Source of the DNA: Proteobacteria bacterium UBA3588
Lineage (GTDB): Bacteria; Pseudomonadota; Gammaproteobacteria; Thiohalomonadales; Thiohalomonadaceae
Length of the DNA: 40,642 nt
Direction of reading: 5' to 3'
NCBI GenBank assembly: GCA_002376325.1
Contig: DFMR01000076.1
Coordinates: 1 to 40,642, forward strand
A model generated the notes under the pieces. The model was not told the DNA's origin. It made no database searches and saw only the letters and a list, made by a program, of their open reading frames with translations. How positions within the stretch are numbered: position 1 is the stretch's first letter; every line of letters begins with the position of its first letter. Both the position numbers and the translations under genes were made by a program. Positions 1 through 7,426 of the stretch are shown here, in pieces.

Positions 1-22
1 CGCGCGGCCTTCCCGTTGTCCG

Positions 23-2068
23 TTAAAGAGTGAAGCCCGACACTGAAACCCGCAGTTCGTCGGCCAATACGGTAAGCTGGCCGACCGACTCCGCGCTTTG
101 GCGCGAGTCGTCTGCGGTCTGACGGGTCTGCTGCAGGATTTGCTGCATGTTGTCCGCGATCTGCGCCGCCGCCTCGGCCTGCTCCCGGGTCGCGTCGGAA
201 ATGCTTTGTATGAGTCGCGCGAGTTCCTCGGACACCGACTCGATATCCTGCAGCGCGTGACCGGCGGTATCGGAAAGGACCGCGCCCTCGACCACGCCGC
301 GGGTGCTCGTTTCCATGGCATTGATGGTGTCCTGGGTGTCGGTCTGGATCGTCTTGACGATGGCGCCGATGCGCCGCGTCGCCTGCGCCGACCGCTCGGC
401 CAGGCGCTGCACTTCCTCTGCCACCACCGAAAAACCACGCCCGGCCTCGCCGGCCGCCGCCGCCTGGATGGCGGCGTTGAGCGCCAGGACGTTGGTCTGT
501 TCGGTGATGTCCGAAATCAGTTCCACGATTTCACCGATCTCCTGCGACGATTCGCCGAGCCGCTTGATCCGCTTGGAGGTCTCCTGGATCTGGTCCCGGA
601 TGGCGTTCATGCCGGCGATGGCGTTTCGCACCGAATCGCCGCCCTTGCGCGCGAATTCGAGCGACTGCTCGGCCACCGCCGAGGATTCCGCCGCGTTCCT
701 GGACACCGTGTTGACCGACTCCGACATGAAGTTCACCGATTCCGTCGTGCGGCCGATGTCCTCGGCCTGGCGTTCGGAGGCGGACTGCATTTCCTGGGCC
801 AGGCTCTTGGCCTCGTCGGTGGCCTGGGTCACCTGCACGACGGCGCGGCTGACGTTCTCGACCAGGGTCCGCAATTCCTCGATGGCGAAATTGACCGAGT
901 CGGCGATCGCGCCCGTGATGTCCTCGGTCACCGTCGCGTTCACCGTCAGGTCACCATCGGCGAGGTCGCCCATTTCGTCCAGCAGCCGCATGATGGCCTG
1001 CTGGTTACGCCGGTTCTGCTCTTCACTGGCCTGACGCTGAGTATCCGCCTCGGAAATTCGCGACATACCTTCCCGCCGCAGCACGATACCCAGATAGATC
1101 AGCAGCAACAACGCCACCAATCCGAACAGGTCACCCATGCCGGAATTGATTGTTCGTGCCGAAATATATGACTGGTAGGAAGTTTCCAGATTGGTGATGG
1201 CGCTGAGCAGCTTGTCGCTGCGATCCAGAATTTCCTGCACCGACTCCGAAACCTGGAACATCTCGGGGCTGTGTTCAAGGATGGAGCTCACTTCCTGGCT
1301 GATCTTGGCGAACAGCGTGTTGACGGCATCCAGCTTGGCGCGCACATCAGGGTTGGTGACGCGGTCAATGCCCAGGCCGTGGTTGCCGTTCTCCATGCCC
1401 TGGACAACGCGCCCGAACAAAGCGGCATCGCGACCGAAGCGGTCGGCCGCCGTCACCGAACCTTCGCCGCCGGCAAGTATCAGGTTCACGTTGCTGATAA
1501 TGCGCTGTGCCAACATCAGCTGACGGCTGGCGATGTAGACCTGGCCCGGGTTGCCGCCGCGCTGTGCCATCAATGTCGCCACTTCGTCCGAAAGCGCCAG
1601 CAGCTGCGCGCCGCTGTCATTGATGGCCTGCACCGTATCACGCAGGTTACGCACCGTTTGCTGATGGGAGAGAATGATCTTGATGTTCTTGTCGAATCGC
1701 GCCCACTCGCTTTCCACTTGACTGAGCGGTTCGAGCACCGCAACCGGGCTTGCGGGCATGCCGGTGCTGGGGTCGCCGTTCTTCAGCAAATCGAATGAGT
1801 TCTGGAACCGCTCGTAACTCTTCTTCAGCTGCGCGAAGGTGGTCGGGATACCCTCGTTCGCCTGGCTCGCGTACTTGGTTATCTGCTGCGAAAGCACCCG
1901 CTCCTCGCCCAGCAGCGTGATGTACTGTTTGTCGTATTTATCCTGATAAGCGACATAGCCGTAAATCGCGGCCATCGCCACCACGAAGATGACGAGAAAG
2001 GTGATAAGTATGAAAACCGACTTATCGCCTCCCGCGGCCCCGGCGGCACCTTTTGAACGTGCTTTCAT
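23..2068 (-). CDS. pilJ: PilJ, methyl-accepting chemotaxis protein of the twitching (Pil-Chp) system
   Basis: Inner-membrane chemoreceptor of 681 residues that feeds the Pil-Chp pathway controlling type IV pilus extension and retraction. A first membrane segment lies at about residues 17-41, followed by a periplasmic PilJ-type sensor region. A second membrane segment sits near 310-330, then a HAMP-like linker and a long coiled-coil signalling domain. The conserved MCP hairpin tip (EQTNVLALNAAIQAAAAGE, roughly residues 525-545) is intact. It is the last of four genes read pilG-pilH-pilI-pilJ, the order known in Pseudomonas. Only 22 bases remain after its stop, so pilK/chpA or other partners would lie outside the window. 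The identification rests on both the signalling domain and the operon order, so I am confident. Confidence 0.95.
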   Translation of the reverse strand: MKARSKGAAGAAGGDKSVFILITFLVIFVVAMAAIYGYVAYQDKYDKQYITLLGEERVLSQQITKYASQANEGIPTTFAQLKKSYERFQNSFDLLKNGDPSTGMPASPVAVLEPLSQVESEWARFDKNIKIILSHQQTVRNLRDTVQAINDSGAQLLALSDEVATLMAQRGGNPGQVYIASRQLMLAQRIISNVNLILAGGEGSVTAADRFGRDAALFGRVVQGMENGNHGLGIDRVTNPDVRAKLDAVNTLFAKISQEVSSILEHSPEMFQVSESVQEILDRSDKLLSAITNLETSYQSYISARTINSGMGDLFGLVALLLLIYLGIVLRREGMSRISEADTQRQASEEQNRRNQQAIMRLLDEMGDLADGDLTVNATVTEDITGAIADSVNFAIEELRTLVENVSRAVVQVTQATDEAKSLAQEMQSASERQAEDIGRTTESVNFMSESVNTVSRNAAESSAVAEQSLEFARKGGDSVRNAIAGMNAIRDQIQETSKRIKRLGESSQEIGEIVELISDITEQTNVLALNAAIQAAAAGEAGRGFSVVAEEVQRLAERSAQATRRIGAIVKTIQTDTQDTINAMETSTRGVVEGAVLSDTAGHALQDIESVSEELARLIQSISDATREQAEAAAQIADNMQQILQQTRQTADDSRQSAESVGQLTVLADELRVSVSGFTL

Positions 2069-2133
2069 TGTTCTCGCTCCTGCACCACGAACGATTTCTT
2101 AGATCGAAGTCGAAAAAATTTTATTGTGAATAA

Positions 2134-2676
2134 TCAAGCCGCTACTTGCATGAAATCGGGGCTTTCCACCAGTGCGCTCATGCTGAACACCGGCCACGCA
2201 TCCCCTTCTTGGCGATAGGCACCACGGACGTACGGCAGCGCCGCGACGTCAACAGCCGCGGCATCGGCCGCAAATTCTTCATCGAAAAAGTGCTTCAGAC
2301 CCAATATCTCGTCCACCAGCAGTCCTGCGGCAATCCCCTGATGGCGCACCACCAGTACCCGGCTACGTCTGCTGGGAACGCTGTTCTCTCCCGCCATGAA
2401 ACCCCGCAAGTCCATCACCGGCAGCAGCGTACCACGAATGTTGGCTACACCCTTCACCCAACGTTTGGCGCCGGGAACCGATGTTATGTGCGGTAGCGGC
2501 AGGATCTCTTTCACCTCATCCACCGCGGCGACCAACTCCAGGTTTCCGAGTCTGAATCCCACCCCATCCCAGGTATTTCGTACTTCGATCTGCTGGGGAA
2601 GATCAAAAGCGTGGGCCTTACTACGCCGTTCAATGGACTGCAGCAGGAGGATGGGGTGTTGTGGACGTGTGGTCAT
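2134..2676 (-). CDS. pilI: PilI, CheW-like coupling protein
   Basis: A 180-residue single CheW-domain adaptor that should link the receptor PilJ to the histidine kinase ChpA. The CheW fold signature is visible in GVGFRLGNLELVAAVDEVKE, in PGAKRWVKGVANIRGTLLPV (about residues 70-90) and in LRGFMAGENS, followed by the RVLVVRHQGIAAGLLVDEIL strand pair. The length matches P. aeruginosa PilI (178 residues from memory). It starts 8 bases after the pilH stop and ends 65 bases before pilJ, so the genes are probably co-transcribed. A cytoplasmic scaffold role is inferred from the family and neighbours. Confidence 0.93.
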   Translation of the reverse strand: MTTRPQHPILLLQSIERRSKAHAFDLPQQIEVRNTWDGVGFRLGNLELVAAVDEVKEILPLPHITSVPGAKRWVKGVANIRGTLLPVMDLRGFMAGENSVPSRRSRVLVVRHQGIAAGLLVDEILGLKHFFDEEFAADAAAVDVAALPYVRGAYRQEGDAWPVFSMSALVESPDFMQVAA

Positions 2677-2684
2677 GAGTCCGA

Positions 2685-3050
2685 TTAGCCGCCAAGCACA
2701 GCCTTAATCTTGGCAATCAATTCATTTTCGGCCACCGGCTTGGTGACGTAATCCTTGGCGCCCTGCCGTAAACCCCACACGCGGTCGGTTTCCTGATCCT
2801 TGGTGGTGACTATGATGACCGGAATGGCGGAGGTCACCGGATCTTTCGATAAGTGACGCGTTGCCTGGAAACCGTTCATACCGGGCATTACCACGTCCAT
2901 CAGAATCAGATCGGGCTTGCTCTGGGTGGCCGCAGCGATACCATGTTCGCCATCCGAGGCAGTCGATACCTCATAGCCGTGCTTTTGCAGCATGCTGCTC
3001 AATACATGAATCTCGGTTGGAGAGTCATCTACTATCAAGACGTGCGTCAT
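2685..3050 (-). CDS. pilH: PilH, single-domain CheY-like response regulator
   Basis: A stand-alone receiver domain of 121 residues. The acidic pocket (VDDSPTE), the phospho-acceptor Asp in LILMDVVMPGMNG (about residue 52), the conserved Thr in VIIVTTKD and the Lys in YVTKPV are all present. In the Pil-Chp system PilH acts opposite to PilG, and in Pseudomonas it is linked to the retraction side of pilus control. It is the second gene of the operon, 63 bases after pilG and 8 bases before pilI. It has no DNA-binding output domain, which fits control by protein-protein contact. Confidence 0.94.
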   Translation of the reverse strand: MTHVLIVDDSPTEIHVLSSMLQKHGYEVSTASDGEHGIAAATQSKPDLILMDVVMPGMNGFQATRHLSKDPVTSAIPVIIVTTKDQETDRVWGLRQGAKDYVTKPVAENELIAKIKAVLGG

Positions 3051-3113
3051 TACTCTGCCCTCGCCTATTTGTCCTGCTTCTGTCGCTCTGCCCCACCGAA
3101 CCTCGGAATTCGG

Positions 3114-3521
3114 CTATTTGGCCACCTCAAGGACATGTCGCTTGATGGCGCCGAGCAACTCTTCTCTCGTAAAGGGTTTGGTCAGATATTCCTCTGAACC
3201 CACGATACGCCCGCGTGCACGGTCGAACAAGCCGTCCTTGCTGGAGAGCATGATAACGGGGGTGTTGCGGAATTTCTGGTTATGCTTGATGAGCGCACAG
3301 GTCTGATAACCGTCCAACCGCGGCATCATGATGTCGACGAAGATAATGTCCGGGTTGTAATCGGCGATCTTGGACAGCGCCTCGAAACCATCGTTGGCGG
3401 TAATCACATCGCAACCCTCCTTCTTGAGGAGGGTTTCGGCAGTACGCCGGATGGTCTTGCTGTCGTCGATCACCAGGACCTTAAGCCCCTGGAATCCCTC
3501 TTGCGCTGCGTCGTTGGCCAC
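3114..3521 (-). CDS. pilG: PilG, single-domain response regulator for pilus extension
   Basis: CheY-like receiver of 135 residues from a GTG start at 3521. An open frame runs upstream to 3614, but the residues before VANDAAQ do not look like a receiver, and 135 residues fits the known PilG length, so I prefer the GTG. Signature segments are VIDDSKTIRRTAETLLKKEG, the phospho-acceptor in IIFVDIMMPRLDGYQTCALI, VIMLSSKDGLFDRARGRIVG and the conserved Lys in YLTKPFTREELLGAI. It is very close to Pseudomonas PilG as I remember it. It is the first gene of the pilGHIJ operon and lies divergent to gshA. A possible promoter is at 3595-3621. Confidence 0.94.
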   Translation of the reverse strand: MANDAAQEGFQGLKVLVIDDSKTIRRTAETLLKKEGCDVITANDGFEALSKIADYNPDIIFVDIMMPRLDGYQTCALIKHNQKFRNTPVIMLSSKDGLFDRARGRIVGSEEYLTKPFTREELLGAIKRHVLEVAK

Positions 3522-3594
3522 TACGCCCCCAATCTTCCCGGATTTGCTGTATTTTTGTTCGTAACACGCCGAGTCACACGCTCGTCGACTTTTT

Positions 3595-3621
3595 ATCATA
3601 TTCTTTAAGACCAATCCACAA
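3595..3621 (-). promoter_or_regulatory. candidate promoter of pilGHIJ
   Basis: Read on the minus strand there is a TATGAT hexamer (3595-3600) preceded by TTGTGG (3616-3621) with a short 15-base spacer. It would give a leader of about 70 bases before the GTG start of pilG. The spacer is below optimum, so this is only a candidate. Confidence 0.33.
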
Positions 3622-3634
3622 GCCCTTATTGGTA

Positions 3635-3650
3635 GCGGAATTGTTTCCGC
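3635..3650. repeat. small inverted repeat between pilG and gshA
   Basis: GCGGAA and TTCCGC form a perfect 6-base inverted repeat around a TTGT loop in the 208-base gap between the divergent pilG and gshA starts. It could be an operator or chance; nothing else supports a role. Confidence 0.3.
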
Positions 3651-3729
3651 CGCGAACGGTCACAGGAATTGGTGCAGCCACCCCCCGGATTGATAGAATC
3701 CTAGTAAACCATTCAACAGTTGACAGAGA

Positions 3730-5025
3730 ATGAATGACGCCCTGACCAATGCCGTACCCCATCTGACCACCGCCCTGGCCGGTCCGCTGCTGCAACTGGA
3801 ATCCCATCTGCTCGACAACCAGTCCGAGATCGAGGCCTGGCTGCGGGAGCAATGGCGGCTCACGCCGGCGCCATTCTATACCTCGGTCGACCTGCGCAAC
3901 GCCGGGTTCAAACTGGCGCCGGTGGACACCAACCTGTTCCCCGCCGGCTTCAACAACCTGAATCCCGCCTTCGAGGCTCTCTGCATCCAGGCTATCCAGG
4001 CGGCCCTGGAGCGCAACCACCCCACCGCCAAACGGGTGCTGCTGGTCCCTGAGAACCATACCCGCAACCTGTTTTATCTTGAGAGTCTGGCCACCCTGCG
4101 CGAGTTGGTGGCACGCGCCGGGTACGAGACGCGCATCGGCTCGATGCTGCCGGAACTGGACGCGCCGCGGGTGATGGAGCTGCCCTCGGGGCGCAAGATC
4201 GTCCTCGAGCCGCTGCGGCGACAGGGCGACAAGGTGGGGGTGGACGACTTCTACCCCTGCGTCGTGTTGCTCAATAACGACCTCTCCGGTGGCCGCCCGG
4301 CGCTGCTGGAGGATCTCGACCAGACCGTGGTGCCGCCTCTGGAACTGGGCTGGTCGAACCGGCTGAAGTCGGGGCACTTCGCCCACTACCGCCGGGTGGC
4401 GGAGGAGTTTTCCGCCATCGTCGAGATCGATCCCTGGCTGGTCGATCCGCTGTTTCGCAACTGCGGCGAGATCGACTTCATGAAACGCGAAGGCGAGGAT
4501 TGCCTGGTGCGCAACGTGGAAGCCGTTCTTGCTGCGGTTAGCCAAAAATATCAGCAATACGGAATCGATAAGCCGCCATTTGTAGTGATCAAGTCGGAGT
4601 CGGGCACCTACGGCATGGCGGTGATGACCGCCCATAGCGTGGACGAGGTGCATGAGCTCAACCGTAAACAGCGTAGCCATATGTCCAAGACCAAAGAGGG
4701 GCAATCGGTGAGCCGCGTCATCATCCAGGAGGGGGTCTATACATTCGAAACCTGGGGTTCCGACAAGGCAGTGGCCGAGCCGGTGGTCTACATGATCGAC
4801 CATTTCGTGGTCGGCGGCTTTTATCGGGTCCACACCGGCCGCGGCCCCAGCGAGAACCTCAACGCTCCGGGCATGCACTTTGAGCCGCTGGCCTTCGCCA
4901 AACCCTGCAATATGCCCGACTGCACCGACTTTCCGGACGCCGGGGTAAACCGCTTTTATGCCTACGGCGTCATCGCCCGCCTGGCACTGCTCGCCGCCGC
5001 CCGCGAGGTGGCGGAGCACCGCTAG
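3730..5025 (+). CDS. gshA: Glutamate-cysteine ligase, Acidithiobacillus-type
   Basis: First enzyme of glutathione synthesis: ATP-dependent joining of L-glutamate and L-cysteine to gamma-glutamylcysteine in the cytoplasm. At 431 residues it does not resemble the E. coli GshA family. It looks like the separate GshA family described from Acidithiobacillus ferrooxidans (TIGR02049). Characteristic stretches are FYTSVDLRNAGFKLAPVDTN (about residues 50-70), FPAGFNNL, the ATP-grasp-like VVIKSESGTYGMAVM and the late VVGGFYRVHTGRGPSENLN. The ATG at 3730 follows an AGAGA ribosome site. Four downstream genes read the same way end with gshB at 7427, so both steps of glutathione synthesis lie in one cluster. 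The family call rests on recalled sequence features. Confidence 0.9.
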   Translation: MNDALTNAVPHLTTALAGPLLQLESHLLDNQSEIEAWLREQWRLTPAPFYTSVDLRNAGFKLAPVDTNLFPAGFNNLNPAFEALCIQAIQAALERNHPTAKRVLLVPENHTRNLFYLESLATLRELVARAGYETRIGSMLPELDAPRVMELPSGRKIVLEPLRRQGDKVGVDDFYPCVVLLNNDLSGGRPALLEDLDQTVVPPLELGWSNRLKSGHFAHYRRVAEEFSAIVEIDPWLVDPLFRNCGEIDFMKREGEDCLVRNVEAVLAAVSQKYQQYGIDKPPFVVIKSESGTYGMAVMTAHSVDEVHELNRKQRSHMSKTKEGQSVSRVIIQEGVYTFETWGSDKAVAEPVVYMIDHFVVGGFYRVHTGRGPSENLNAPGMHFEPLAFAKPCNMPDCTDFPDAGVNRFYAYGVIARLALLAAAREVAEHR

Positions 5026-5101
5026 CGGCCGAAACCACTTATCCCCATGCAGGCCGAACGGCCGATACCGGATTTGGCCGTGGCCCGGCCGCCAATATTC
5101 T

Positions 5102-5110
5102 TGTTATGAT
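5102..5110 (+). promoter_or_regulatory. candidate extended -10 promoter for the three unknown genes
   Basis: TGTTATGAT is an extended -10 (TGn-TATGAT) lying 68 bases before the GTG start of the 111-residue gene. No good -35 is visible, which an extended -10 can tolerate. It would let the three-gene insert be transcribed apart from gshA. Confidence 0.4.
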
Positions 5111-5131
5111 TGTGGAAATTGGGGAATAAGG

Positions 5132-5154
5132 CAGGGGAGGCGCGCGCGCCCCTG
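5132..5154 (+). repeat. very GC-rich hairpin in the leader of the three-gene unit
   Basis: CAGGGG and CCCCTG flank the self-complementary GGCGCGCGCGCC, giving a stable stem in the transcribed leader 24 bases before the GTG at 5178. No U-tract follows, so it is not a normal terminator. It could be a leftover gshA transcript end or an mRNA-stability or translation element. Confidence 0.4.
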
Positions 5155-5177
5155 TGCGACCGTAGAGACCGGCAGCC

Positions 5178-5513
5178 GTGGCGAAACCCGTATCCTCGCC
5201 GTTGGAGCAGAACATCTCCCTCCGCTACCGTGCGGTAGAGAACTGCGTGGACTATCGCTCGTACGTCTACGGTCTGGACACGGAAATCACTCCCGCGGCA
5301 TTTCAGGCGCTTCGGACGCAGTTGGCCATGCTCGGCACCCTGGACAAGGAGCGGCTGGGCGTGGCATACATCAAGGAACGATGGGGATTTCTGGTCTTTC
5401 CACCCAGAGGTTTTCCAGAACTAAGAGTCTCGTTTTACAAAGAGACCGATAAAGCAACCGAACTGGCGATTCTCGACGCCATTTCCCTGGCACTTAAGCA
5501 GTTCCACACATGA
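5178..5513 (+). CDS. Small protein of unknown function inside the gsh cluster
   Basis: A 111-residue soluble protein that I do not recognise. It has no signal peptide and no membrane segment. The body mixes short helices and strands, with a central AYIKERWGFLVFPPRGFPEL segment and a C-terminal helix (ATELAILDAISLALKQF). It contains one cysteine (in VENCVDY). The start is GTG at 5178 with a weak ribosome site; no nearby ATG would give a longer sensible protein. It ends 9 bases before the next gene, so the two are translated from one message. Its place between gshA and gshB suggests a link to thiol metabolism, but that is guilt by association only. Confidence 0.7.
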   Translation: MAKPVSSPLEQNISLRYRAVENCVDYRSYVYGLDTEITPAAFQALRTQLAMLGTLDKERLGVAYIKERWGFLVFPPRGFPELRVSFYKETDKATELAILDAISLALKQFHT

Positions 5514-5522
5514 GGCGGATGT

Positions 5523-5924
5523 ATGAGCGAGCAAGGCAACGCAGCAACCGGCTGCGTGATAAAGACCGCTGATCTATTCAATTTCATCAACGAACGACGC
5601 CAGTCCGACGGCAAACAGCCGATCGAGCACTCCAGTATCGCGACACGCTGCACGCTGCGCTTCAATGTCGACAAACAGCGCGGCGCCGACTTCAGCCAAG
5701 TGCAGGTGACGCTCGACCAAGCCGATATCCCGGTCTTGGAACAGCTCGTCAATGCCCAGTTCGAGCTGTATCTGAGCGGCGAGCTGGCGCGCCTGTGCCA
5801 AGGCAAGACGCCGGCGGCGGCGAAGAAACGCGCAGCGACGCCGCCGACAGCCGCAGCCGCAGCTGAACCGGAAGATAAGAAGGGACTGATGTCCCGGCTC
5901 AAGGGGATGTTCGGCAACGATTGA
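5523..5924 (+). CDS. Unknown protein with Ala/Pro linker and basic C-terminal helix
   Basis: A 133-residue protein I cannot assign. Residues about 1-95 form a compact domain (TADLFNFINERRQSDGKQPI, then IPVLEQLVNAQFELYLSGEL). A low-complexity Ala/Pro/Lys linker follows (about 98-117), then a short basic amphipathic tail (KKGLMSRLKGMFGND). Such a tail often touches membranes or a partner, but this is inference. It sits 9 bases after the 111-residue gene and 40 bases before the V4R-like gene, all on plus. No signal peptide is seen. The single cysteine pair (GCVI and TRCT) is not in a known metal motif. Confidence 0.7.
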   Translation: MSEQGNAATGCVIKTADLFNFINERRQSDGKQPIEHSSIATRCTLRFNVDKQRGADFSQVQVTLDQADIPVLEQLVNAQFELYLSGELARLCQGKTPAAAKKRAATPPTAAAAAEPEDKKGLMSRLKGMFGND

Positions 5925-5964
5925 ACAGAATCCATCCACAGCGGGATGAGGAGAGGCCACCGAT

Positions 5965-7173
5965 ATGACCAAAGCGGTTTATGTGCCCAAGACGATTACC
6001 AGCGAACACGGCCTGACCTACATCGGCGGCCTCAACAGGGTTTTCCACTGCAACTACTACAACGGCTACCTGCAGACCGCCGTGCTGCTGTCGGAAGGAG
6101 CGGGCGACTGCCAACCACGAAATTTGCTGTATGACGCCATTGTTCCGCTGGCTCACCGCCTGCGCGCCAACGGCTACAGCGATGCCGAACTGATCGAAGA
6201 GTTCTCCTATTGCGGTTTCGGCAAATTACGCAAGATGCTGGACGGCAAATGGGCGACACCCAACTCGCACTACGGCCAGGCCGCGCTGCTGCAAGGCATG
6301 CCGACGCAGAGCTGCTTCTTCACCGCCGGCTATATCGCGGCACTCACCGACAAGGTCACCACGGAACTGGTGTGCAAACAGCAGGGAGGCGCCGCCGACT
6401 GGTTCGCCACCGGCGCGCCGCAACCGCCGGTGGACGATTACCTCAAGACACCGGCGCAGTATGTGGCGGAGCCGCCGCGTTTCGGCTTCCCGGAGTGCCG
6501 GCCGTTTGCTACCGAAATAGAGGAAAGTACGGTGATCGAAGCGGTACAGTCGCTACCGCTGTTCGGCAAGTCCGGGATGGAGGATACCGGCCTCATCGAC
6601 GCCTTCGGCGTGGTACTGACCAACCACTTCGCCGACTACTATAACCGCGTCTCCTACGAATCCTATTTTTGCATGCTCAAGGCCGGGATGCCGGAGAAGC
6701 AGATCCGCGAGGTACTGATCCAGGGTGGCCACATCTGCGCCTTCCATACCTTCGGCGGCATCATGTGCAGCCCGGAGTGGTACGCACTGATTCAGCCCCA
6801 TTGCAAGGACGATGCGGACTGGATCCATGGCATCGTTGCGGTGATCAACGCCCTGGGCTGGGGCACCTGGCGGGTGGAGAAGATCGACCCGGGCCGCGAA
6901 CTGGTGATCCGAGTCTACAACTCTTACGAGGGTGTCGGCTTCCGCCGCATGTATCCGCCGAACAAGGAAGTGCAGCTGTCGTTCCTGGTGATGGGCGTCG
7001 TGCAGGGACTGGCGCACCTGTTATGGAAGATCGACATCAAGCAGCGGCCCACGCTCAGTCAGGAGTTTTACGCAAAGGCCTTCAATAACCCTGAAGGACG
7101 CTTCAACGTCAAGCAGACCCACGCCATCGCCGCCGGCCACGACTACGACCGCGTGGTCGCGGTTCGCGAATAG
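5965..7173 (+). CDS. Protein with two V4R-like domains, function unknown
   Basis: A 402-residue soluble protein. Residues about 23-150 end with SCFFTAGYIAALTDKVTTEL, which fits the C-terminal part of V4R (4-vinyl reductase-like) ligand-binding domains. A second copy seems to run from about 211 to 355, with a parallel beginning (HCNYYNGYLQ at 28-37 against NHFADYYNRVSYESY at 220-234) and a similar end (SFLVMGVVQGLAHLLW). It contains about eleven cysteines, including HICAFHTFGGIMCSPEW. V4R domains are known to bind small hydrophobic ligands in regulators and in bacteriochlorophyll or polyketide enzymes; here no DNA-binding or catalytic partner domain is attached. It is the last gene before a hairpin and precedes gshB by 253 bases. 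The V4R call is by eye. Confidence 0.6.
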   Translation: MTKAVYVPKTITSEHGLTYIGGLNRVFHCNYYNGYLQTAVLLSEGAGDCQPRNLLYDAIVPLAHRLRANGYSDAELIEEFSYCGFGKLRKMLDGKWATPNSHYGQAALLQGMPTQSCFFTAGYIAALTDKVTTELVCKQQGGAADWFATGAPQPPVDDYLKTPAQYVAEPPRFGFPECRPFATEIEESTVIEAVQSLPLFGKSGMEDTGLIDAFGVVLTNHFADYYNRVSYESYFCMLKAGMPEKQIREVLIQGGHICAFHTFGGIMCSPEWYALIQPHCKDDADWIHGIVAVINALGWGTWRVEKIDPGRELVIRVYNSYEGVGFRRMYPPNKEVQLSFLVMGVVQGLAHLLWKIDIKQRPTLSQEFYAKAFNNPEGRFNVKQTHAIAAGHDYDRVVAVRE

Positions 7174-7192
7174 TCCGCCGCTGTAAACAACG

Positions 7193-7220
7193 CCGTCGCC
7201 ATCGCTATCGATGGCGGCGG
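7193..7220 (+). terminator. hairpin after the V4R-like gene
   Basis: A 12-base stem (7193-7204 with 7209-7220, one G-U pair) closes a CTAT loop 19 bases after the stop at 7173. The following bases are only moderately T-rich, so it is a weak or Rho-assisted terminator. The rest of the 253-base gap up to gshB holds the promoter candidate below and no gene that I can see. Confidence 0.5.
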
Positions 7221-7371
7221 TATCCATCTTTCCGACAGGGTTTCTCCTCCGCTCGCGGCGCCCGCCCGGCACGACCGCGGGCCGCACAAAAGCCGTGTAA
7301 TTGTTGTCCAATGGGCAGATGATCACGGTTTCGCCGCATTAGCGGGGAAAACCGATTGATCGCCGCAACCA

Positions 7372-7398
7372 AATGGGATAATAACCGCTCATCCCATT
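7372..7398 (+). promoter_or_regulatory. gshB promoter candidate inside an inverted repeat
   Basis: AATGGGAT (7372-7379) and ATCCCATT (7391-7398) form a perfect 8-base inverted repeat. The left arm contains an extended -10, TGG-GATAAT (7374-7382), and TTGATC lies at 7356-7361. An operator that overlaps the -10 is a usual layout for a repressor or redox regulator, though no regulator is identified. gshB starts 28 bases downstream. Confidence 0.42.
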
Positions 7399-7426
7399 CC
7401 GCTAACGACAGGAAACCTTTGCTGCC

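Noticed and set aside
98..1171. Long plus-strand open frame opposite pilJ
   Set aside because: It is a GC-rich antisense shadow; pilJ on minus has full family domains, while this frame is Arg/His/Gly-rich with no domain.
3574..5019. A 481-codon minus-strand open frame across gshA
   Set aside because: His/Gln/Gly-rich antisense shadow of gshA, without any family resemblance.
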